Positions 57,002-64,000 of a DNA stretch of 64,000 bases are shown in pieces. Source of the stretch: Cellulomonas chitinilytica. GTDB lineage: Bacteria > Actinomycetota > Actinomycetes > Actinomycetales > Cellulomonadaceae. The position numbers were made by a program, and so were the translations under genes. Location of the stretch: assembly GCF_016862675.1 (NCBI RefSeq), contig NZ_BONK01000010.1:164092-228091 (forward strand), in the 5' to 3' direction. The notes beneath the pieces were generated by a model. That model ran no database searches. It saw only the letters and a list, made by a program, of their open reading frames with translations, and was not told the DNA's origin. How positions within the stretch are numbered: the stretch's first letter is position 1; each line of letters opens with the position of its first letter.

Positions 57002-59443
57002 TCAGTGCTGCGCCGCGGCGGTGTCCCCGGCGGTCTTCCCGGACCCCCGGTCGCCGCCGTCGCCCTCGGGGGCGTCGGCCGTCGTCTCCTGCGCCGCCGC
57101 CTTGTCGGAGCCTGCCTCGTCGGACCGGTCGGCCGCGGTGTCCTGCGGCGCGCTCGCGGTGACCACAGGGATCGCCGCGGAGACGGGCGCGGGCCGGGCC
57201 TTGGTCCGTGGGGCGGGACGCGCCTTGGCGGGGGCGGGCTGCGGACGGTCGGCCGGGGCACCGGCGGAGCGGTCGGAGCCGCCCGCTGCGGCGTCGCTCG
57301 TCGCGCCTGCGGGTGCCGCCTCGGCGGCCGGTGCCTCCTTGGCGGCCGGTGCCTCCTTCGCGGGCGCCGGGGCCGGCTCCTTCGCTGCTGCGACCGCGCC
57401 GGACGGCGACGAGCCGGTCGCGGCCGGGGCCGGGGTCCGGGGGGCGTCGGCTCCCGCGGTGCCCGACGGCGGAGCTGCCGTGGCGGCGACCGGTGCCGCA
57501 CCCTTGCCCTGCGCGGGTGCCTTGGCGTCCGGCTTGCCCGCCGGAGCGCCCTTGCCCGACGTGCCGCCGGCCTGCTCCTTCTCGAAGGCCGCCTCGGCCC
57601 GCACCGCCCGCTCGAGGCTGGCCCGGTCGGGGTTGTGCCCGAGCAGGTTGCGCAGCTCGTCGAGGTAGGACGTGATCGACTCGCGCTGGCGGTTGAGGTC
57701 CTCGACCTGCCGGGTCGCCGTCGTGCGCTCGCGCTCGGACTCGGTCATGGCGTCGTTGATCTGCTTCTCGGCGTGCTCGCGCGCCTCGGCGACGACGCGG
57801 TCCGCGTTCCGCCGCGCGTTGGAGACCAGCTCGCGGGCGTGGGACTCCGCGTCGGTGCGCACCTTCTCGGCCTGGGCGAGCGCCTTGGCGACCCGCTCCT
57901 CGGCCTCCGCCGCGTGCGCCTCGGCGTCCCGCACGAGACGCTCGGTCTCCGCCCGGGCGGTCTCGTGACGCTCGGCGTCCTCGCGCTCGGCGGCCTCCCG
58001 ACGGGACGCGATGGTCAGCTCCGCGTCGGCGAGCAGCCGCTCCGCGGATCCGGTCTGCTCGTCGGCCTGGGCCTTCGCCGCGGCGAGCAGCTCGCCCGCC
58101 GTGCGGCGCGCCTCGGTGAGGGCCCGCTCGACGTCGAGGCGGGTCCGCTCCCGCAGCTCGCTCGTCTCGCGCTCGGTCGCCGCCCGCAGCTCCGCCGACT
58201 CGCGCTCGGTGACGTCCCGCAGCTCGCTCGTCTCGCGCTCGGTGTGGTCGCGCAGGGCGCTCGTCTCGTGCGCGGTGCGCTCGCGCAGCTCGCCGGTCTC
58301 CCGGTCGGCCTGCGCGCGTAGCTCGGCCGAGTACTGCTCGGCCTCGGTCCGGAGCGCGACGACGGCCTGCTCAGCCTCGGTCCGCACCACGGCGAGCTCG
58401 TCGGACGTGGCCGCCCGCAGCTCGCCCGTCTCCCGCTCGGCGCTCGCACGCACGAAGGCGGCGTACTGCTCCGCCTCGGTCCGCAGCGCGGCGACCTCCG
58501 CGGCGACGCGGTGCTGCAGGGCCGTGGCCTCGCGCTCGGCGGTCGCCCGGACGTTGTCCGCGTACTCCTGGGTCTGCACGCGCAGCGACGTGACCTCGGC
58601 CGCGGCGGCCTGGCGCGCGGTGCCGATCTCGAGGGCGGCGTCCGACCGCTGTTGGGCGACGTACCGGTCCACCTCGGTCCGGGCGCCGGCCAGCTCGGAC
58701 TCGATGCGCTGGCGCAGCGCAGTCGTGTCGGCGTCGGCGCTCTGGCGAAGGTCCTGCGCGTAGCGCTCGGCGCTCTCCCGGGCCTCGGTCGTCTCGGCCT
58801 CGGTGCGGGACCGCAGCTCGCTCGCGGTGCGCTCGGTGGCGACGCGCAGCTGCGTGGCCTCGTGCTCGACGCTCGCACGCAACGTGCCGAGCTCGCGCTC
58901 GAGCGAGCTGCGGCGCTCGGCCTCCTCGGTGGTGATGGCGCTCTGGATCCGCGCGGCCTCGCGCTCCGCCGACCCGACGAGCTCCTCCGCGCGGCGCTGG
59001 GCGGCGAGCAGCGTGCTCTCCGCCTCGGACGACGCGGTGGTGCGCACCTCCTCCGCCTCGCGGCGTGCCGTGGCGAGCAGCTCGGCGACCTCGTTCTCGG
59101 CGCGCGCCCGCAGCTGGCCGGACGCGAGCTTGGCGCGCGCGAGCGAGTCGGCCGCCTGCGCGTTCGCCTGCGTGACGACGTCGGACGACTGCTCCTCGGC
59201 CGAGCGCAGCAGCTGCTCGATGCGCGAGCCGAGGCCCGAGTAGGTGGGACGCTCGGCCTCGCGGAGCTGCCGGTGCGCCTCGGACAGCTCGCCCGCGGCC
59301 TGCAGCGTCTTGGCGTCGAGCGCCTCGACCTGCTGACGCGCGTCGGCCAGGGCCTTCTCCAGCGCGGTGATGCGGGCGTCGACAGACTCGCGTTCGTATC
59401 CGCGGAAGTTGACGACGGGGAACGGGGTCCGGGCGTCGGGCAC
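57002..59443 (-). CDS. Long coiled-coil protein, Scy/DivIVA-like (813 aa)
   Basis: A predicted filament-forming scaffold. Residues 12-50 (NFRGYERESVDARITALEKALADA) look like the DivIVA/Scy N-terminal module. Residues 70-600 are an uninterrupted coiled coil with repeated units of the type AERETGELRAAT, HETSALRDHT, ERETSELRE every 11 or 22 residues. Residues 600-813 are Ala/Pro/Lys-rich and probably disordered. In Streptomyces, Scy places tip growth; here a polar or septal scaffold role is inferred by similarity. The GTG has GGAGG seven bases upstream. The following gene is an uncharacterised protein 11 bases away. Confidence 0.72.
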   Translation of the reverse strand: MPDARTPFPVVNFRGYERESVDARITALEKALADARQQVEALDAKTLQAAGELSEAHRQLREAERPTYSGLGSRIEQLLRSAEEQSSDVVTQANAQAADSLARAKLASGQLRARAENEVAELLATARREAEEVRTTASSEAESTLLAAQRRAEELVGSAEREAARIQSAITTEEAERRSSLERELGTLRASVEHEATQLRVATERTASELRSRTEAETTEARESAERYAQDLRQSADADTTALRQRIESELAGARTEVDRYVAQQRSDAALEIGTARQAAAAEVTSLRVQTQEYADNVRATAEREATALQHRVAAEVAALRTEAEQYAAFVRASAERETGELRAATSDELAVVRTEAEQAVVALRTEAEQYSAELRAQADRETGELRERTAHETSALRDHTERETSELRDVTERESAELRAATERETSELRERTRLDVERALTEARRTAGELLAAAKAQADEQTGSAERLLADAELTIASRREAAEREDAERHETARAETERLVRDAEAHAAEAEERVAKALAQAEKVRTDAESHARELVSNARRNADRVVAEAREHAEKQINDAMTESERERTTATRQVEDLNRQRESITSYLDELRNLLGHNPDRASLERAVRAEAAFEKEQAGGTSGKGAPAGKPDAKAPAQGKGAAPVAATAAPPSGTAGADAPRTPAPAATGSSPSGAVAAAKEPAPAPAKEAPAAKEAPAAEAAPAGATSDAAAGGSDRSAGAPADRPQPAPAKARPAPRTKARPAPVSAAIPVVTASAPQDTAADRSDEAGSDKAAAQETTADAPEGDGGDRGSGKTAGDTAAAQH

Positions 59444-59664
59444 GAGGGGTCCTCCAGGTCGCGCGGGTCCCGGCGCGGTGCGGTCTCGGTCGAGGCGCTC
59501 GTCGACGGCCGGATCCCGCCCGTCAGGATACGCGTGACAAGCGCCGTGGCGCCTCGCGTCAACCGTGCTGGACCGTGCTCGCGGTGGGCGTGATGTCCGG
59601 TGCGTCCGCGCCGGTCGAGGTGCCCGCCAAGACGCCCGTTTCGGACGGAGCGGGCCCCTCTGCC

Positions 59665-59670
59665 TATCCT
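59665..59670 (+). promoter_or_regulatory. -10 box of the envelope cassette
   Basis: TATCCT lies 29 bases before the GTG at 59699, and GGGAGG follows for ribosome binding. Confidence 0.4.
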
Positions 59671-59698
59671 GGGGCTTCTCGTCCCGGGAGGATCCTGC

Positions 59699-61609
59699 GT
59701 GCTCAAGCGACTGCTCACCGCCGGCGTCGGCGTCCTAGGACTCGTCGTCGTCGGCCTCGGCATCGCCTCCGCGACGGTCTGGAGGGCGGACGACGTGCTG
59801 GTCGCCGAGTCCGGCGGCCAGTCGCGGACGCTGGTCACGGACCCGGGGGTCCTCGAGCTCGGCGGCGACCCGGTGACGATCACGGTGCGCGTCCCCGACA
59901 AGGGGCGGGTCGTGCTGGCGGTCGGCCGCGACACCGACGTCGAGGGCTGGGTCGGCACCGACGCGCACGACCGCGTGACGGGCCTGTCCTCCTGGGACCG
60001 GCTCGCCGTGACGGGGGTGGAGGCGGCCCCGACCGCCTCCCCGTCCCCGTCGGACGCCGCGGCGCCGCCCGCCGACCCGGCTGCGACGCCCGCTCCGGGG
60101 GAGGCGCCGACCGAGGTGTCCACCGTCGCGGACCCGACGGGCAACGACATGTGGGTCGCCGAGTCGCAGGGCGACGGGAGCGCGACGCTCGTGTGGCACG
60201 CGCAGCCCGGCCGGTGGAGCCTCCTCGCGGTGAGCCCCGAGAGCGCTGCGGCCCCCACGCTCTCCCTCGCCTGGCCGCGGGTCGTGACGACCCCGTGGCT
60301 CTGGCCGTGCGTCGTCGTCGGTGGCCTGCTCGTCCTGCTGTCCGCCGGCCTCCTGCTGCGCGAGTGGCTCCGCCGGCGGGCGGGCATCATCGGTCCGCAG
60401 TGGCGGGACGTGACGACGGGCCCCACGCCGGTCGTGGCACCCACCGGTGCGGGGCAGCCCCTGACGCGTCGGCAGCTGCGTGAGGCGGCTGCCGCCGGGG
60501 CGTCCGGCGTCACCGCCCCCGCCGCCCCGCGCAACCCGTCGGGCGACCGGGGGTCCGAGGTGCCGGCCCAGGTCGGTACGCCGGCGGGTGCCCGCCCGCC
60601 GGTCCCGGCCGCGACGCACGCCGACGGTCCGGGGCTCACGGCGGTGACGGCGGCGTCGAGCCGCCGTGCGCTGCGCACCGGCTCGCAGCCGGTCGTGCCC
60701 GCGGGGACGACCTCCGACCGACCCGCCGACGCGGCGGCCCGTCCCGCGCCGAGCCCGGCCGACCAGGCGCGCGCGTCGGGCACGCTGTCCGACACGCCGG
60801 CCGGCGGGCCGTCGTCACCATGGGGCTCGTCGCCGGTCGGGGCCGGCCCGGCGGGGTCCCCGCCCCCGACGCCGGGCCGCACCCAGGGGTGGACCCCGGC
60901 GGCGCGGACCACCTCAGCAGCTCCTTCCGCCGCGGCCGGGTCCCGGCCGGCGGAAGGCTCGGCACCGCGCCCAGGCACCGGCTCCGGCGGCCCGACGACT
61001 TTCGGCCCGACCACCTCACGCCCGACCACCTCAGGCCCGACGACCTCGGGTCCGGCCACCTCGGGCCCGGCCGCCTCCGGCCCGGCCACCTCCGGCCCCG
61101 GCCGCCCAGGAGGCCTCAGCAGCGGCCCGGCCGAGCACGCGGCCCACGGCCGCCCCGCCTGGGCCACGGGTCCGATCCCCGTCACGCGGCCCGGAGCCCC
61201 GGCGGGTGGGCCGTCCCTTCCGACGCCCGGCGCCGTCGTCGGTGCACCCCGCGCGGGCGCGCCCGGACCCGGCGGGCCGACCACCCCGTCACGCGGCGGC
61301 GCACCGGGCGCCGGGACCTCCGGTGCGGGAGCGTCCGACCGGGCGCCCGCGTGGTCGGCGGTCCCGCCGCGTCCGGGTGCGAGGTCGGTCCCGGCGTCGG
61401 GTGGCACCGGCGGACCCGACGTCCCCCACGCGACGCACCGACCGACCTGGCTGCAGGAGCCCCCGCCGGGCGGCGCCGCTCGCGGTCCGTCCGGCGCCGA
61501 GCCCGGGGACCCGGCGGGATCGCGAGGCGACGCGTGGCGGCGGGCATGGGGCCTGCCGCCGCTCGAGCAGGATGCGCAGCAGGACACGACGAGGGAGGAG
61601 GACCGATGA
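59699..61609 (+). CDS. Uncharacterised bitopic membrane protein with long Pro/Ser/Thr/Gly tail (636 aa)
   Basis: No family recognised. Residues 4-24 are a first transmembrane helix, 25-200 an extracytoplasmic beta-rich domain (VTITVRVPDKGRVVLAVGR, VEGWVGTDAHDRVTG), and about 201-222 a second helix (PWLWPCVVVGGLLVLLSAGLLL). A cytoplasmic Arg-rich stretch containing PLTRRQLREAAAAG follows, then about 380 residues of disordered Pro/Ala/Gly/Ser/Thr sequence with (T/A)TSGP repeats, ending in WGLPPLEQDAQQD. The GTG is chosen for GGGAGGATCCTGC. The stop overlaps the lipoprotein start (ATGA). First gene of a three-gene cassette. Confidence 0.65.
   Translation: MLKRLLTAGVGVLGLVVVGLGIASATVWRADDVLVAESGGQSRTLVTDPGVLELGGDPVTITVRVPDKGRVVLAVGRDTDVEGWVGTDAHDRVTGLSSWDRLAVTGVEAAPTASPSPSDAAAPPADPAATPAPGEAPTEVSTVADPTGNDMWVAESQGDGSATLVWHAQPGRWSLLAVSPESAAAPTLSLAWPRVVTTPWLWPCVVVGGLLVLLSAGLLLREWLRRRAGIIGPQWRDVTTGPTPVVAPTGAGQPLTRRQLREAAAAGASGVTAPAAPRNPSGDRGSEVPAQVGTPAGARPPVPAATHADGPGLTAVTAASSRRALRTGSQPVVPAGTTSDRPADAAARPAPSPADQARASGTLSDTPAGGPSSPWGSSPVGAGPAGSPPPTPGRTQGWTPAARTTSAAPSAAAGSRPAEGSAPRPGTGSGGPTTFGPTTSRPTTSGPTTSGPATSGPAASGPATSGPGRPGGLSSGPAEHAAHGRPAWATGPIPVTRPGAPAGGPSLPTPGAVVGAPRAGAPGPGGPTTPSRGGAPGAGTSGAGASDRAPAWSAVPPRPGARSVPASGGTGGPDVPHATHRPTWLQEPPPGGAARGPSGAEPGDPAGSRGDAWRRAWGLPPLEQDAQQDTTREEDR
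60997..61105 (+). repeat. 15-bp degenerate repeat in the 636-aa membrane protein gene
   Basis: About seven units of roughly 15 bases encode Thr-Thr-Ser-Gly-Pro-like pentapeptides within the disordered tail. Confidence 0.7.
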
Positions 61610-62622
61610 CCCGGAACCCGGTCGGCCACCGTCGTCGCGGCATCGCCGCGGGCCTCGCGGTCGCACTCGTGTCGGTCCTCGCGGCGTGCGGCAGCCCGCT
61701 CCCGCAGCCCGATCCCGAGCCGGTGCCGCCGGTGGCGCCCGCGGCGGTGACCGTCGCGCAGTCGAACGACGTGCTCACGGACCTCGGCGCCGTGCTGACC
61801 GCGGCGGACGCGACGCTCGACGCGAGCGCGCTGCCGCCGCGCGTCGAGGGGCCCGCCCTGGCCGTCCGGTCCGCGGAGTACGTCCGCGCGACGGCGACGG
61901 GGGGCGCGAAGCCGCCGACGGTGCTCCCCACGACGGCGCAGGTGCAGATCGTGCCGCAGACCACCACGTGGCCGCGGACCCAGCTCGTGGTGACGACGCA
62001 GCCGGACGACCTGCAGGCGCCGCGGATCCTGGCGCTGCAGCAGTCCGCTCCGCGCGAGCCGTACCGCCTGTGGGGCTGGGCGCGGATGGGGCAGGGCGTG
62101 CAGATGCCGCCGACGGCGGCGCCGGCGACGGGCAGCGCGGTGCTCGCGCCCGACGCGACCGGGCTCGTCGTGACGCCGACCGAGGCGCTGGCGCAGTACG
62201 CGGACCTCCTGGCGAACGGTGCGGCATCCCCGTACGCCGCGACGTTCGCGCCGGACGCGTTCCGCGCGGGCATCGAGGCTGCCCGCGCCGCGACCGTGGC
62301 CGGCGTCGAGGCCGCGGGAACGGCGACCGAGACGTACACGCCCGACCCGGCCCCGCAGGTGAGCCTGGCGACCGTCGACGGGGGAGCGCTCGTCGTCGGG
62401 CAGCTGACGACGGTGTCGACCGTGACGCTGACGGTCGCGGGTGGGACGATCCCCATCCAGGACCCGTTCTACGCGGCGCTGACCGGCACGCAGTCGGCCG
62501 GCACCGCCTTCGTGCGGACGTTCAGCGACGTCCTCGTGATGTACGTGCCCCCCGCGGGCAGCGGTGCACCCGTGCAGGTGCTGGCGGCGGAGCACGCGGT
62601 GACGTCCGCGTCCGCGAGCTGA
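61606..62622 (+). CDS. Uncharacterised lipoprotein (338 aa)
   Basis: Predicted lipoprotein with lipidated Cys28 (Leu-Ala-Ala-Cys) after a short signal peptide. A Pro-rich linker (residues 31-48) precedes a mature domain of about 290 residues: helical ALTAADATLDAS, then strands around TAQVQIVPQTTTWPRTQLVVTT and LWGWARMGQGVQMP. It resembles conserved hypothetical lipoproteins of Micrococcales; no enzymatic motif is seen. ATG lies inside the previous stop (ATGA), so it is coupled to the membrane protein, and GGGAGGAGG precedes it. Confidence 0.72.
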   Translation: MTRNPVGHRRRGIAAGLAVALVSVLAACGSPLPQPDPEPVPPVAPAAVTVAQSNDVLTDLGAVLTAADATLDASALPPRVEGPALAVRSAEYVRATATGGAKPPTVLPTTAQVQIVPQTTTWPRTQLVVTTQPDDLQAPRILALQQSAPREPYRLWGWARMGQGVQMPPTAAPATGSAVLAPDATGLVVTPTEALAQYADLLANGAASPYAATFAPDAFRAGIEAARAATVAGVEAAGTATETYTPDPAPQVSLATVDGGALVVGQLTTVSTVTLTVAGGTIPIQDPFYAALTGTQSAGTAFVRTFSDVLVMYVPPAGSGAPVQVLAAEHAVTSASAS

Positions 62623-62691
62623 CCGGCACCACCCACAACTCCACGACCCGAGCCACCGACGGTGCCGCGCACCGCCCAAGGGAGACGCCCC

Positions 62692-63630
62692 ATGTCGCAG
62701 CCCACCGGACCACGACCTCGTCTCGACGCCCGGGGCGCGGTCGACCTGTCGGCCCTCGCCCGGCCCGCGACGCCGCCGCCGGGAACTCCCGGCGGGCTGG
62801 CCGCACCGGGCGCGTACGTGCTCGACGTCGACGAGGCGTCGTTCGGCGACCTCGTCCAGAGATCGACGTCGCACCCCGTGGTGGTGGTGCTCTGGGCGTC
62901 GTGGAGCGAGGTCAGCTCGACGGTGGCCGCGGACCTCGCCGCCCTGGCGGAGGAGGACGGCGGGCGCTGGCTGCTCGCCCGCATCGACGCGGAGGCGAAC
63001 CCTCAGGTGGCCGCCGCGTTCCAGGCGCAGTCCGTGCCGACGGTGGTCGCCGTGCTCGCCGGCCAGCCGCTGCCCCTGTTCCAGGGGGCCTACCCCAAGG
63101 ACCAGGTGCGGGCCGTCGTCGACCAGGTGCTCGCCGCCGCCGAGGCGAACGGCATCACGGGGCGCGTGACGCCCGCCGGCCCGGACGACAGCACGCCACC
63201 GGCCGCCGAGCCCGACCTCCCGCCGCTGCACCAGGCCGCGTACGACGCGATCGAGCGCGACGATCTGCCGGCGGCGACGGCGGCCTACGAGCAGGCGCTC
63301 AAGGAGAACCCCCGCGACTCGCTCGCGCGCGCGGGCCTGGCGCAGGTCGCCCTGCTGGACCGGACGCGGGACGTCGACCTGCGGGCGGTGCGGGACCTTG
63401 CCGCCGGTCGACCGGACGACGTGGACGCCCAGCTCGCGGTCGCCGACGTCGACGTGCTCGGGGGACAGGTGGACGACGCGTTCGGACGGCTCGTCGACCT
63501 GCTGCGCACGGTGTCCGGAGCCGACCGTGAGCGTGTCCGGCTCCGGCTGGTCGACCTGTTCGAGGTCGTCGGCGGCGACGACCCGAGGGTCGTGAGCGCG
63601 CGCCGCGCGATGGCGAGCGCGCTCTACTGA
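62692..63630 (+). CDS. Thioredoxin-fold TPR protein (CnoX/YbbN-like), redox cysteines lost
   Basis: A 312-residue cytoplasmic protein. Residues 45-160 are a thioredoxin fold (PVVVVLWASWSEVSSTVAADL, then SVPTVVAVLAGQP), and 185-312 are tetratricopeptide-like helices (HQAAYDAIERDDLPAATAAYEQALKENPRD), the organisation of the chaperone-like CnoX/YbbN. The usual WCxxC is WSEVS: Ser72 and Ser75 replace both cysteines, so it cannot do disulfide exchange. ATG at 62692 follows AAGGGAG. It is the third gene of the cassette, 69 bases after the lipoprotein. Confidence 0.88.
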   Translation: MSQPTGPRPRLDARGAVDLSALARPATPPPGTPGGLAAPGAYVLDVDEASFGDLVQRSTSHPVVVVLWASWSEVSSTVAADLAALAEEDGGRWLLARIDAEANPQVAAAFQAQSVPTVVAVLAGQPLPLFQGAYPKDQVRAVVDQVLAAAEANGITGRVTPAGPDDSTPPAAEPDLPPLHQAAYDAIERDDLPAATAAYEQALKENPRDSLARAGLAQVALLDRTRDVDLRAVRDLAAGRPDDVDAQLAVADVDVLGGQVDDAFGRLVDLLRTVSGADRERVRLRLVDLFEVVGGDDPRVVSARRAMASALY

Positions 63631-64000
63631 GCTCCGTCGGGTCCCGTCGGGCACTGTCCTCGCAGGTCAGCGGCTTGCGGGCCGCCCGGCTGGACGCTCG
63701 TACGGTGGCGGTGACGGGCGTCACGGGGAGCGGATTTGCTCTTCTCGGCGGGCGCTGCGTAATGTTCTCGATGTCGCCCGGCAGGGAGGAACGGACACCG
63801 AAGATCAACTCGGTGGCTGGTCCCCCGGGCAGACAGCCTCGGACACTCCGACCGGCGACACGATCGCCGGTCGACAGGAGTGTCCGGACCTGGAACCTGG
63901 TTCCGCCCCGAAAACTCGCCTGACAGGCAAGTTTGACGCGGCAGGCCGGTTCCGCTAAGTTAGAACGGTTGCCTCCGGGCGGGTCGAGAGACCGAAACGG
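63631..64000 (+). promoter_or_regulatory. Probable rRNA-operon promoter/leader region at the window end
   Basis: No convincing gene in these 370 bases. P1-like: TTGCTC (63736-63741), 18 bases, TAATGT (63760-63765). P2-like: TTGACG (63933-63938), 17 bases, TAAGTT (63956-63961), the best sigma-70-type promoter in the window. The sequence after P2 looks like an actinobacterial rrn leader. The rRNA itself would lie past 64000. Confidence 0.5.
63840..63886 (+). repeat. Long bulged hairpin between two promoter-like elements
   Basis: CGGACACTCC (63840-63849) pairs with 63877-63886 and GACCGGCGA (63850-63858) with 63864-63872; loop of five bases and a four-base bulge. No T tract follows. Confidence 0.75.

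Noticed and set aside
57160..57560. Possible collagen- or mucin-like gene in the Ala/Pro/Lys-rich part of the coiled-coil gene
   Set aside because: It is the in-frame disordered tail of the 813-residue protein, not a separate gene.
58015..63654. A 1879-codon open frame on the minus strand
   Set aside because: It runs antisense or out of frame through four genes with clear domains, and its translation is Arg/Pro/Ser-rich, as expected from frames shadowing high-GC genes.

Overview
The window is high-GC DNA with dense coding, frequent GTG starts, Shine-Dalgarno sites of the AGGAGG type and many promoters with only a TANNNT -10 box directly in front of the start codon. Gene content and order (argS-lysA-hom-thrC-thrB-rho, then rpmE-prfA-prmC-tsaC-wecA-atpI-atpBEFHAGDC-DUF2550-nucS) are those of a Micrococcales actinobacterium. 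The plant-polysaccharide genes (GH31 alpha-xylosidase, GH1 beta-glucosidase, a GH67-like protein) make a Cellulomonas-like organism the best guess; this is inferred from content, not from a database search. No prophage, insertion sequence or CRISPR array was seen.

Layout. 1-5.5 kb, minus strand: a coiled-coil lipoprotein, bifunctional AdhE, and a DUF222-HNH nuclease gene broken by a one-base frameshift and headed by a promoter with an SOS-box-like site. 5.6-16 kb, accessory: a GNAT, a CPA1 Na+/H+ antiporter and a large GH67-like protein fused to a polytopic membrane domain (minus strand), a DHA2 exporter, an LLM flavin oxidoreductase, a secreted beta-helix protein, tRNA-Arg(CCG) and a GntR regulator divergent from a CynX-type transporter. 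17.5-26.4 kb: argS, lysA, the threonine operon hom-thrC-thrB, and rho with a long Gln/Arg-rich insert. 26.5-28.2 kb, minus: a GNAT and a PimB-like mannosyltransferase. 28.4-41.6 kb: rpmE; then prfA-prmC-tsaC-wecA-atpI joined by four 4-nt overlaps; the eight-gene F1Fo ATP synthase; DUF2550 and nucS. 41.7-45.1 kb: a TetR regulator with tandem palindromic operators, coupled to a YndJ-DUF1990 fusion, then nagA.

45.1-53.6 kb is a sugar-utilisation locus: a LacI regulator with twin operators, a binding protein, two permeases (no ATPase gene), a YicI-type alpha-xylosidase, and a separate beta-glucosidase unit with a CelR-like operator. Together they fit uptake and intracellular dismantling of xyloglucan oligosaccharides. 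53.7-56.5 kb: a small zinc-ribbon protein, a HAD phosphatase and two alpha/beta hydrolases. 56.6-59.4 kb, minus: an 813-residue Scy/DivIVA-like coiled-coil protein and an uncharacterised partner. 59.7-63.6 kb: an envelope cassette of a bitopic protein, a lipoprotein and a thioredoxin-fold protein that lost both redox cysteines. The last 370 bases hold two promoter-like elements around a long hairpin and probably lead into an rRNA operon beyond the window.
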